Below, in pieces: positions 43,764 to 54,345 of a DNA stretch of 64,000 nucleotides. Numbering within the stretch: the stretch's first letter is position 1; the number at the start of each line of letters is the position of its first letter. The position numbers were made by a program, and so were the translations under genes. The notes under the pieces were generated by a model, which saw nothing but the letters and a program-made list of their open reading frames with translations, ran no database searches and was not told the DNA's origin. This DNA is from Cryptomeria japonica (taxonomy: Eukaryota; Streptophyta; Pinopsida; Cupressales; Cupressaceae): the NCBI RefSeq assembly GCF_030272615.1, contig NC_081410.1, forward strand, positions 501,792,442-501,856,441. The letters are read 5' to 3'.

Positions 43764-45960
43764 GAACTAGGTCTTGACCAAGATGTGTGATCCTAGATGA
43801 AAATGGAAAGAATATGGAAGACCAAGAGTTGGATGAAATGTAAATGAATCTGAGGTGTACTTGTAATGTCCAAAGTCTAAGACCAAGTATGTATGTGGTA
43901 GAGTAGGTGTGGCTTCCAAAGAGATGATAGTTTCTCTTGATGAGGTAAGTTAACCTTGACTCTAAGTAAGACCAAATGAGACCCAAAGGTGATAGACCTT
44001 GATGAGGGACCACTTAGCAAAATGTTGTTGTATGTAGTGTGTTGACAAAGAAAGATGAAGACAAGCAAGTGACCTTTTGACTCAAGTTTAGACAAATGTG
44101 AATGCAATGCAAGGTGTAAAGCAATGATGGACTTTGTGAGACCCAGAAATAGGCTGAATGCTCGATGAAAACCTAGAGAAATAACCTAGGAAGCTCAATG
44201 AGTCTGAAACTGACTGCTCTTGTTTGCTAGATTCTGAGTTTTTTCCTATACTGAACACAGACATGCCTATATACTTCACAGATGCAATTTCCCGAAACAA
44301 ACATTTTTAAACACTGCATAGACACGTTTCTAAGATTTTGTGAATGTAGTTTTGCTTATGAGAACAAAGACGTGTTTCTGTCCTGCATAGATGCGATTAA
44401 ATGACACATACGTGTTTGAACACTGCACAGACGCATTTACAGAAACCTGAGTGCAATTTTTCCAATTTTGTAAAGTTGTTGTTGTGACCAAATTTGAATT
44501 TTTGACTATTTTTCGTAACAAGAGGACACAATGCTGATGAGGACTCAATGTTTGCAAGTGTTTAGACTCAAAAAATGACTCAAAAGAAAGTGTGTTGTTT
44601 GATGGAAAATTGTTTTGCATACACTTGAAGACACAAAAGACACAATGTTTTGATGTTTGATCTTGAATGTTTGAATGTTTAAAAGAAGATAAGCATAATT
44701 ATTATGGTTGGCCAGGACAATAGTTGTTGATCCCACATGGGGTTTCCCTCGAGGCTACGCTATTAAGAGCGGATACTTAGATGCTTGACCCCATTGGCTC
44801 CACCCTCGACACTCACTTCTTTAGTGCAACCAATCACCAATCCCCACGAAAACTCCCTGTAGTGAACTTTGTATCTCTACTAAGAACCGTATGTGTGTGG
44901 GCCGCTCCAGAGGTCCGAGCTCCTACCCCAACAACTAGAAGGATTTTGGCTTTTTAAAACAAAAAGGTGCTAGTAAGGGCATCCACTTGTGTGGCCATAC
45001 ATGCGGCACTTTTAGCTCTGTAAATATAGAAGGCTCCTAGTCAGTAGGGGTTACGCCCTACTACTGATCAAATGGGTTTGTGGGGAGACATAGTGTCAGT
45101 ATGAACTAATCAACACACGTTACCCATGGCTTTCAACATGGATATATTTATTTATAGTGGTTTGGAAGAGGTGGATTGTCCTTGCTACCACTTGGGTCAT
45201 TCTCTCCTGACTAGTAGTCCTAATGACCACACGGGGAGACAGACCCTCTAAAGATTAAACACAATGAGACTATTGCCCAAGACACAAAAGACACTGGTTC
45301 AATTTTAGTGCACCAATTAAAGTGTTTGTTAATCTATGAAAACAAGGCACACAATAAAGATAAAAAACCCTTGCCAAAATTCTGCAACAAAGCTTTGTTA
45401 GTAGTTTTGCAATAATACCCCTCCTGCAAGCACACAAGTTAGGTAAATTTTAGATCCAAAGGGCTTTGTGAAAAAGGGGCCTTCAACAAGATGTGTTGCT
45501 TCAAGGACAAGCTGCACCAATTTTTTAGCTAGATCACAAGATGTTAGACTGAATAAAACAGGTTTGAAATCCAAATGATGAAATAAAGCTTTAAAACTGG
45601 AACAAAAACCAAAAATTGTAAAATAAAAAACACAGACGCGATTGAATCGAATGCAGACATGATTAAAGGACACAAACACACCTTAAACCCTCACAGATGC
45701 ATTTCGGCAACACATAAGTGGTTAAAAGATGCACAGACACGATTCGGGAACACAGACACGACCCTGCAATTTGCAAAAAAGTAAAACTATGTCGGAGAAG
45801 CAGATGCTATTCGAGAGGTCACAAATGCGGCAGAAAAGAAAAAATGTGGTTCCAATATGCATAGATGCAAAAATGTCGAAATGTTGTCAAAAAATGTTAG
45901 ATCTGCAACTTCAAAAACACAAAATCTGCAACAAAGATGTTAAATGCAAAAGGGACAAGA
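43764..45960 (-). promoter_or_regulatory. E2 untranslated leader with motif repeats
   Basis: 2.2 kb without coding motif. On -, 44460-44230 and 45870-45625 hold many degenerate copies of a word like GCGTCTGTG (AATCGCGTCTGTG, GCATCTGTG, ACGTCTTTG, GCATCTATGCAGGACAG, CATGTCTGTG), the same family as the PMD upstream cluster. 44700-45300 is a GC-richer segment with nothing recognised. Confidence 0.55.
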
Positions 45961-45978
45961 GTCCCACCAAGCGTGCCA
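45961..45978 (-). other. E2 putative primer binding site
   Basis: On - TGGCACGCTTGGTGGGAC lies three bases after the 5' LTR end (45982). It starts with TGG as required for pairing to a tRNA CCA end. The cognate tRNA was not identified; it is neither the iMet type nor the common Asp type. Confidence 0.65.
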
Positions 45979-45981
45979 AAA

Positions 45982-46744
45982 TGTTTATGGTAAAAATGGA
46001 AACAACAATATTGAAAGACTGAATAGATTCAACCACAAAACCCTAGCCTAACAACAATAAAGATCCACCATATCATATGAAGATTACCTAAGACAATGCA
46101 AATCAACAAAATCACAAAGATTATACCATCACATGTCTAATAGGGTTTGGATCTCCATTCTTCCTATCTCCATTGATCTTGCTTGATATATTTGCTCTCA
46201 GATTTTATGTATGCACAAGAGCTCAATAAAGAACAAAAAATGTGGTTGCAAGTAGGTTTGATCGCATATGAAAGTTTGAATGCTAATCTAGGAGTGCTTA
46301 GCTGATTGAATAGGGTTGATAATGAAGGAAGCATCTCCTTATATAGAAGACATTGTAAGAGATGAAGGGATAAGATTAAGAGGTGTAAAAGATAAATGGA
46401 CGGCTAGGATTAGAGGGTAGGTAGAGGAAATAAGAAAATAATGAGAGGGTAGGTAGTGTAGGAATTAAGAGATGAATGACATGTGTCATGGGTAGAAAAG
46501 GTCAATGAATTAATTAAATAAATAAACATTTATTAATTAATAGAAGAAGTGGGATCAATTAAATAAATAAAAGTATTTATTTAATTTAGGAAAAAGGATA
46601 ATTTAAATAAATAAAAGTATTTATTTAAATGAGAAATAAGGATAGAAAAGGATAAATGAATTAATTAAATAAATAAAGATTTATTTAATTAATAGAAGAA
46701 TTAGGCTAAAATAATTATTGACAGGACAATTTTAAGTGTCTACA
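45982..46744 (-). repeat. E2 5' LTR
   Basis: 763 bp, TGTAGACACTTAAAATTG...CCATAAACA on -. It matches 30726-31511 with about two dozen substitutions, small indels, and a 22-bp deletion in the AT palindrome array next to the outer end. Confidence 0.92.
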
Positions 46745-46749
46745 GTATG

Positions 46750-48529
46750 ATTATTTGAATGATATAAACTTAATAATATAATTAACTATTGTAAAAATTA
46801 AATTTAATATCATATATAGAAGTATTTATATGCATAAACATATTACAATAAAAATATTTAGATGAATGTCAATAAGATACAACAAATAATATAAAAAAAT
46901 TTGTGTATAAAATAACATAAGAAATTTGAGCAGAAAAAAATATTAATATTCGATTTAGTAATTTGCATAGGTTATAAATAAAGTTAATTATATAGGTTCC
47001 CTACTAGTAAATACATCATTTCTAATTTATTATGCTACAAGCTAATGCAACATTCTTTTGACTTACTATATATATATATAAGCATTAATCAGGAAGTAAA
47101 ATATAGATATATAAGCCAAAAATATAGATATAGAAGCCAAAAATTTAATTTTAACACCTCATCTTATGCTTCATATAGGGCAGGCAACACCATACAAGGC
47201 TATGGGGGATCAAATTTTTCCTTAACAAAAATAAGGAAAAGGAAAAATATATATCAATGGTGATGACATTACTCCTTTAGGTCACATGACTTTGAATTGT
47301 CATTCCAAATCTAGAGCTCGTGCCTCCACAGGGGATGACTTGAATATGTGCAATGGTTCATATGAATTCAAATAAGCTACATTATGCTATATGATTCATA
47401 AACCACAAACACCTTAGGTAGCACAGAAAAATGATCACAAACTAGCAAGCTATGTTATGCTAGGTGATCACAGTGAGTCATAAATTCCACTGGCCATCAA
47501 GTTGTTTTGTGTTGGGTGATTCATAGACGACAAATATTGCAAGAGATATATTGATAACCATGGCTTAGGTGGCACACCAATAATTCAAGGCTAAGAAGGT
47601 AATATGGCCCCCCTAAAAATATTAACATATTACTATATTGATATTTTAAAGAATGTAGAAAATAAAGGGATCCTTAAGAAGGATACACACCTCCAAAAAA
47701 CTTATCCTTGCCCCTAGTGTATAGATGAGGACAGCCATGTTGCTACGATAGATAAAGAATGGTTGCACATGATATTGTACCACGATGAACAACAATGAGC
47801 CCTTATATAGACCTACAAAAATCACATAGTGAGAAGCAATGTAATAGCAAAAAGCTTATCAATTATGAGTGACAAGGAAAAGGAGAAACCCAATGTTGCT
47901 TGCCATGTGCAAAGAATAAATGGTTGCATAAATCAATGGGAGAGTGATAACATTAGTGTTGAGAAGCTTTTGTAATTTATCCGTCAATGCCTTACATTCA
48001 ATAGTGACATGGTTAAGCACTCGAATATATATATATTTCTTTTTTTTGTTTAATTAAATTTCTTACATGTTGTAGGAGGGAAAGTAATCAAGCGTTCTTG
48101 GAAAAGCCTCAAGAGATATTATCTTTCTTAGATAAAGGATGAGGAGTAGGAAGCAATGATTTCTCTCGTGAAGAAAGGTTGACCACACACAAGAAGAAGA
48201 TGTAGAGATATTAAACAATGGAAGAGGGGATGTAAATATAGGAGAAGGTTGAAAACCTAAACCTCTTTTAAAGAGGTATGATATAGATTTCTTAAACGAC
48301 TTATCTTCTCATTCTAATTTTTTATACCATTTCCATTACATCCAAGTTTAGAAAGAATTTTGAATTGAACCCCATAAAGTGTCTCCAACTCACATGAAAG
48401 AGAGGAGACCACATTAATAACATAATTATAAACTATTATAAACTACATTCCTTAAATTTATATAAACCGTTATTCAACCCATCACCCTATAAAAGTAATT
48501 ATTTTATAATTTTATATTAACCTAAATAA
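46750..48529. other. Intergenic DNA right of E2
   Basis: Continues the DNA left of E2 (before 30721). AT-rich with a short TA run (47067-47080). No gene recognised; 47045-47263 is open but has no motif. Confidence 0.5.
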
Positions 48530-49545
48530 AAAATTTCAACATACACGATAGATAAATTGTATCCATCTACCCACACTGTTTTAAGATTTACTACTGCTTT
48601 TCTTTAATTATAAAAACTCTCACAACGTATGATCATACTTATACAATCAATTGATCTCAAATCAGATATCTACATAATTCTTTCCTTCCCAAGATTCATG
48701 AGAACCCATATGTTTGAAATCAAATTCAATTGACGTTATATCTGATTTTTAGTTAGAATTGCATCTTCAGACACGTGAGCTCAGAGGAAAAGGTGACGTC
48801 TAATGTTGACGCATTGACATTCTCAAGGCATTAGTGATGAAGAATGTTGAGAAGTAGACGAATGAAGTTATGTAAACTTAAATCAGTACGTTGAACAAAC
48901 CAAATGACGTTTCCGTAATTAGTCAGTTTCTTAGGGTTTTAGTGAAGACGGCTTTAAAAACGGCACAAGATGGCAGTCACCTCTGCAACTAGAACGTTTG
49001 CGTGGCTGTTAAAAAGTTTTATGAAATTTTCAATGCAGAAGGTATAAAAGTAGTTTATCAAAGAAAATCTCCTCTTCTTCCAATTTATGAATGTTTAGCA
49101 GCTGCCATCGATCGGGCCATTTTAGTTGTGAGAGTAAGGTGGAGATTGCGACCGACGGACCACAATGAGGGCTTTGGCATATCTGCAATCATAATTTGAC
49201 TGCCCCATTTTCCGGCATTACGTAAAATCAATCGACATTCATGTCGGCAATAATTCACTGCAAAAGTTGCAAATTTGGGGATTTATTGGCTTCTCTTAAA
49301 GCGAAACCCTAATGGGATGAGCAATGAGTTGGGTATCAAAAAGTAAAATATTAGCATTTGCATGTAAATGAGGTGCTATAGATATGGTATTAGGTTTTAT
49401 GATATTGTTCTTGGATATATAGTGTTTATGGATAATAGATAAATTTTGAGAAATAAAGATGTAATATGATGATAATGTCAAGTATTTTAGAATTTCTTAT
49501 TATAAAATTATTATAGAATTATGTACTGAATTATATTAGCAATTG
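48530..49545 (+). repeat. Copy 2 of the dispersed duplication (partner 1370-2235)
   Basis: AAATTTCAACATACACGATAG at the start, the kinase relic in the middle and the GATATTGTTCTTGGATAT tail match copy 1. The 48645-48945 segment is absent from copy 1. Confidence 0.7.
48945..49330 (+). pseudogene. Receptor-like kinase domain relic, copy 2
   Basis: GAAGACGGCTTTAAAAACGG to CAACTAGAACG matches copy 1 at 1606-1662. 49160-49190 reads TTMRALAYLQS and 49245-49280 reads FTAKVANLGIYWLL. The kinase DFG is changed to NLG here, whereas copy 1 keeps it. An extra segment (49000-49060, GCTGTTAAAAAGTTTTATG) is present that copy 1 lacks. Frames are broken throughout, so both copies are dead. Kinase identity rests mainly on the copy 1 motifs. 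Confidence 0.5.
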
Positions 49546-49689
49546 TACCTTGTTGTGCAATGGGTATGTTGAAGAGGTGTGGAAGGTCAATTAGGGAAAA
49601 GTTTGGTCTATTATTTGCATAAATTTGAGTAGCACATGAGGTCGATTGGTAGGCCATGATGTTGTTTGTGCAACAAAGGTCTCAAAGGA
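49546..49689. other. Spacer
   Basis: Short unassigned stretch between the kinase relic and the purine-rich block. Confidence 0.4.
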
Positions 49690-49815
49690 GAATTGATAAC
49701 TTCAAATAGAAAGATAGAAAGATAAAAGTAGAGATATGAAGTGATACATAGAGATAGGGAGAGATATAGTGGTAGAGAGAGATAGAGATCTAAAAGGATA
49801 TCTGAAAGAAGTGAT

Positions 49816-49861
<46 letters not shown>

Positions 49862-50205
49862 ATTGTACAAGAAAAATGGAGTGAATAAAAAGAGGGAGAG
49901 GTGATAACGATGTATAAATATAGAGTGAGAGAGAGATATATATGGAAATAAAGATAGAAGGTGCAAGAATGAGAGAAAGAAGGTAACAAAGACAAGTGAT
50001 AGAGAGAAAGGTTAAGACTTTAGAGAGAGTTAAAAAGATAGAGATGGGGAAAGATAAAGAGACATAGATGATAGAGATAGGGAGGGAGAAACATGGAGTG
50101 TGTATATATGCATTAGAGAGAGTAGAAGTAGAGATATATAAAAAGAGGAAGTGATGTGAAGAAAGAGAGAGATAAGATAGAAAGAGGGAGAGAGAGGGAT
50201 ATATG
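49690..50205 (+). repeat. Purine-rich GATA/GAGA simple-sequence block, left half
   Basis: Degenerate GATAGA, GAGAGA, GAGATA words with very few pyrimidines other than T. It continues in the same style at 53730 beyond the inserted element, so the two halves were one block of about 1.1 kb. Long open frames on - (Ser/Leu/Tyr-rich) are by-products. Confidence 0.85.
49820..49860 (+). repeat. (CA)n microsatellite
   Basis: About 16 uninterrupted CA units from 49820, then CGCACACA. Confidence 0.95.
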
Positions 50206-50705
50206 TGCTATTTTTATTATCTGAATTAAGTTAAGCATAAATCAACCAATATTTGAACAATTAACACAACAATATACCCTGGGAAAACCCTTCTACTTGA
50301 GGGAGGAAAACCTAGTAATAATATCTCTTATATGATAAAATAAATCAATTACAATATGGCTAACACAAAGCCAATTATGAGGCCACTCACAACACCGAAT
50401 CAATTGCACCAATATAAATTGATCTCCTTGATATAATTATCGAACTGCTTTGTGAATTATTATATGAATGAAATCTTCCATCTTCACATATATATATATA
50501 TATATATTGAGTAGTGACTCTTATCGAGGGTCGTCCCTTTTCACAAGAGAGATGACATAGAGAGAGACAACCATACAATGTGAAGGGATGTGTCCCTTAA
50601 TTAAGTAGACCTAAATGATAATTAAGACAAGGTGGCCACAACTGCATGGGTGGTGATCATGGGTGGCGATCATGATGAAATCTCCCGCCGCTAAACACGT
50701 CAACA
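50206..50705 (-). repeat. 3' LTR of the 3.5-kb element
   Basis: On - starts TGTTGACGTGTTTAGCGG. It matches 53274-53729 over CAACCAATATTTGAACAATT, the AATTATCGAACTG block and CTCTTATCGAGGGTC. It has an expanded (TA)n at 50491-50507 and an extra 30 or so bases near 50640-50675. Confidence 0.85.
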
Positions 50706-50734
50706 CTCCCTCTCTAGCTAGGGAGATTTTTTCT

Positions 50735-51080
50735 CAGATACTCATGTCATGGAGTCTCTCAACATGACACTCACAATGGCTACATCCATTAGTGAAAGGA
50801 GTTCATCACGAAGTCTCTGAACATGATATCATCATGGAGTCACTCAACATGATGTCTATCATGGCTACTCCCGTGTAGAAATAAACATGTGTACAAGTGC
50901 CCATCATGGAGTCACTCAAAGTGATGTCATCATGGAGTCTCTCAATGTGATGTCCACCATGGCTACTCCCATGTGGATAAACCAAAAGTATAAAGAATTC
51001 ATCGTTGATTCTCTCAACGTGATGTTGTCATCGAGTCTCTCAACATAACATCCACCATGGATACTCCCAGAGGGTGGAAA
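50735..51080 (-). repeat. Minisatellite of GGAGTCTCTCAACATGATG words
   Basis: About three units of roughly 110 bp built from CATGGAGTCACTCAACATGA, ATGTCATC and ATGGCTACTCCC words on +. Lies in the interior next to the 3' LTR. Confidence 0.75.
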
Positions 51081-51106
51081 GAACAAAATCTTCATCTCAG
51101 AGATGG

Positions 51107-51396
51107 ACAAGGGCTCTCACCTCAAATTTCTTTGTCTAAGAGAAAAATGCATTAACAAGGGCTTTCACCTGAAATTTCTCCATCTCAGAGAAAAATGCAT
51201 TAACAAGGGCTTTCACCTCAAATTTCTCCATCTCAGAGAAAAAATGCATTAACAAGGGCTTTCACCTCAAATTTCTCCGTCTCAGAGAAAAATGCATTAA
51301 CAAGGGCTTTCACCTCAAATTTTTGTCTCAAAGAAAAATGCATTAACAAAGGCTTTCACCTTAAATTTTTTCGTCTCAGAGAAAATCGCATTAATA
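51107..51396 (-). repeat. Six tandem 48-bp repeats
   Basis: Units start at 51107, 51155, 51203, 51252, 51300 and 51346 (ACAAGGGCTTTCACCTCAAA, then CTCAGAGAAAAATGCATTA). Period 46-49 bp with no spacers, so it is not CRISPR-like. Confidence 0.92.
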
Positions 51397-51399
51397 AAT

Positions 51400-53260
51400 G
51401 ATAATGTGACTCCCTTTGAAGCTCCACGATCTTACATCAACCTCCTGACCTCCTCGTCCAAGGTTGTCTCTGTTGGTTTGTCAGACTCCCTTTGAATGTT
51501 AATTCCTCATCTTTGAAGAAACTAATCAAAATCACAATCTGAATAGGTTCTTCCTCTTCAAGAGATATTTCAATTCAATCCCATGGTTGTAAGCTGTAAC
51601 TCCATAGATTTCTTCATCCTGCCTGATTTCCTCAAAGGATGCAGCAAGCTCTTCCTCTATTAAATTCCTTATTCAATCTCTCATCATCCTTTTGCTCCTC
51701 ACCTAAATCCACACGATCTCTTTTAAATCTGCAAGATCTTCTTCATTATATTTGCATTGATATCCTCCTCTATATCTTTATGACTTTAAATCTTCTTGTA
51801 TTTGAATGATGTAACATACATCACACACTCTACATTCATTTCATAAATGATGTGCCTTCTCTAAAAGAGGCGACTTCTACAAAGGAAACAACTTTTCAAT
51901 ATCTTTATTTAGAACAATTTTTTCGCTGAATTATTTTGTTAAGGTAACTGCACTTTATTAAGTCGATTTCACAATAATAATAATATTGCACCATATTATT
52001 AACTCTTTATTTATGAATCGATGCACTTCACACTTCATTTTTGTCACTGTTTTAATAGTCACTACCCTTGCATTAAAAATCACATTCTTCATCCTTTGTA
52101 ATCGTTGATCTTTATAATCAGATTGCTGCTCTAGCATAAGTGTTTTCTCTTTAGTTGTTCGCATTTAACCATTTAATAGAGATAACACTTTTTCTTAACA
52201 AAGTAAGCCTCTTAATGAATCGCATCATATTATATAGTTTAACAAAACGTTTTCTTAACCAATCACTGCAAACTACAATCGTTTCTGCTTAATTCTCTTT
52301 TAATAGTGTCGACATCTAAAACATGTTAGTCCCTACTTTAATCACAATAAAGTCGGCATATAGTGAAGTCAGTTGTCCACAGCTATCATAGTGTGGTTGA
52401 TGAATTGATTCCGCTTTAATATATTTGAACCTCAATAATTTTAATAATTACTCCACTTGCTGTGTATACTCCTTGCCATGCTGCATAATATTTGCTAGGC
52501 ATTTGACGGGCCAGAATAGTCTTGCTTTATTAATCCACCGTTTTGGTTATATGAATGGTCACCGCTGTTACTTTAATTTTTTTCTCACTGAAATCTTCTT
52601 ACATCACCCCTGTAGATATACTGTTCATAGTAAATTCTATCTGCTGCCCATAATCTGATTTAGTTGCTACCACAAGTGATTTTTGATTATTGCCTTACGA
52701 AAAATCATTGCCATACTAAGTCGACACTCTTCAATATGTTGTCACTACTCATTATCTTCACGTTGCTTCTCTCTTATTAATAAAATTTTCAATGAAGTCG
52801 CAGCTTCTATAATTTTTGCCCATTGCCATCTTTCAAATTCGACTATCTTCACAAATCAAACATTATAATATTTAACAAATCGACTTTCACAAAGTCGACC
52901 TTGTTTGCCTTTGCACTCAGTGAAATTCTAACATATACTTAAGTATCGGTTGTCTCTTGATTTCGAAGTCTTTTAATATAATCGGTTCTAAAACGTAACT
53001 TTTGTCCTTGACTATTGTGTATCACTTATCGCTGCTCAAAACTCGTCTACGTAATCGGCTTTGTTAATCTTGTTGTAAATCGCTATTCTCCTCCTTGAGC
53101 GCTGCCATCAATTTGTTTGAGGGTAAACTAGAAATTACAAAGAGCCTGCATCAAGGTTGGACTGTGCTTTATATAGAGATCATCCATAATGCAAAAACTG
53201 TCTCCATTAATTGTATTGGGTGCTTCATGAACATAATCTGATCGGATCTTTTCTTAAACC
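51400..53260 (-). other. Interior of the 3.5-kb element, no coding motif
   Basis: No Gag knuckle, protease, RT, RNase H or integrase motif in any frame I followed. AAGTCGA/AATCGGT-like words recur (51960, 52343, 52886, 52978, 53055) and may be degenerate repeats. Confidence 0.6.
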
Positions 53261-53273
53261 CGCTCTGATACCA
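53261..53273 (-). other. Primer binding site of the 3.5-kb element
   Basis: On - TGGTATCAGAGCG, directly beside the 5' LTR end at 53274. Confidence 0.85.
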
Positions 53274-53729
53274 TGTTTTTTTTTTTTAATGATTAGAATC
53301 AAGTTAAGTAGAAATCAACCAATATTTGAACAATTAACACATCAATATACCCTCGGAAAACCGTCCTACTTGAGGGAGAAAACCCCAGCAATAATATCTC
53401 TTATATGATGAAATAAATCAATTACAATGTGGGTTACACAAAACCAATTATGAGGCCACTCAGAAGACCGAATGAAATGCACCAATATAAATCGATCTCC
53501 TTGATATAATTATCGAACTGGTTTGTGAATTATGATATGAATGAGATCTTCTATCTTCATATATATGCGAGTAGTGACTCTTATCAAGGGTCATCCCTTT
53601 TCACAAGAGGGATTTCATAGAGAGAGGCAACCATATGATGTGAAGCGTCCCTTAAATAACTAGGCCCAAATGATAAATAAGACAAGGTGGCGATCATGAT
53701 GAAGTCTCCCACCACTAAACATGTCAATA
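53274..53729 (-). repeat. 5' LTR of the 3.5-kb element
   Basis: 456 bp. On - it starts TATTGACATGTTTAG (TG decayed to TA) and ends with an A-run then CA. Pairs with 50206-50705. Confidence 0.85.
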
Positions 53730-54345
53730 ATAAGGATATAAGGAGATAGAGATAGGGATTTAGAAAGGAGAGAGTAGATATAAATAACAAAATATAAAGG
53801 GGTGAGAGAGAGTGATAGATGGAAGTAAATAGAGAAGGGGAAAAGGAGAAATATAGATAGAAAGTGAGTGACAATGATAGAGGGGGAGATAGAAATATAT
53901 AAAGATAAAAATATATGAAGTGATATATGGGGAGGTAGAGAGGGATAGAAAGAGAGATTAGGATAAAGGAGGATCAGTGTATGAGATCTAGAGATACAAA
54001 GATCTAAAGATAGAGAAATAGATATAAATAGGGAGTGTGTCTCTGTGTGAGTGGGAGAGATATAGAGATACATATAAGGAGGGAGAAATAGGGAATGCGT
54101 GTGTGTGAGTGAAAGATATATGGAGACAGATATAAAGAGGGCTTATAAAGATATATAAAAGGATAGAGAGAGGGAGAGAGAGGATGTAGAAGTAGAGAGA
54201 TATAAAAAGAGGAAGTGAGAGGGAGAGAGAGAGGGTGAGATAGAGAGATAGATATAGTGGGAAAGATAGAGGAGGAAAAGTGATAGATATAGGGAGATAT
54301 AAGGAGATATAGATAGGGGAGAGAGATAGAGATGTAGATAATAAT
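53730..54345 (+). repeat. Purine-rich GATA/GAGA block, right half
   Basis: GGAGATAGAGATAGGG-like words with GTGTGTGTGAG patches at about 54030 and 54100. Same composition as 49690-50205. Confidence 0.85.

Larger units (their letters stand above)
30726..46744 (-). mobile_element. E2: Ty3/gypsy Tat-lineage LTR retrotransposon with dual RNase H and antisense PMD gene
   Basis: 5' LTR 45982-46744 and 3' LTR 30726-31511, both starting TGTAGACACC on -. Perfect TSD GTATG at 30721-30725 and 46745-46749. Order on -: leader, gag, protease, RT, RNase H, additional RNase H, integrase, post-pol spacer. The PMD gene lies on + between the spacer and the 3' LTR. About 16 kb, no nested insertion seen. Gag-pol is broken by roughly ten frameshifts and stops, although the two LTRs differ by only about two dozen substitutions plus small indels. 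Confidence 0.92.
50206..53729 (-). mobile_element. Non-autonomous LTR element (3.5 kb) inside the purine-rich block
   Basis: Direct LTRs at 53274-53729 (5') and 50206-50705 (3') on -, with PBS TGGTATCAGAGCG adjoining the 5' LTR and a purine tract AGAGAGGGAG on - beside the 3' LTR. The 2.57-kb interior has tandem repeats and no gag or pol motif, so it is a LARD-like or internally replaced copia derivative. Flanks ATATG (50201-50205) and ATAAG (53730-53734) agree at 4 of 5. Confidence 0.8.

Noticed and set aside
49611-49995. Long open frames on - rich in Val/Cys and Ser/Leu
   Set aside because: They are translations of the (CA)n and GATA/GAGA simple repeats; no start context or domain.
50491-50507. 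(TA)n as a promoter TATA box
   Set aside because: It is an expanded dinucleotide repeat absent from the partner LTR.
51107-51396. Regular 48-bp repeats reminiscent of a CRISPR array
   Set aside because: No unique spacers: the whole 48-bp unit repeats head to tail, and the context is a plant retroelement.
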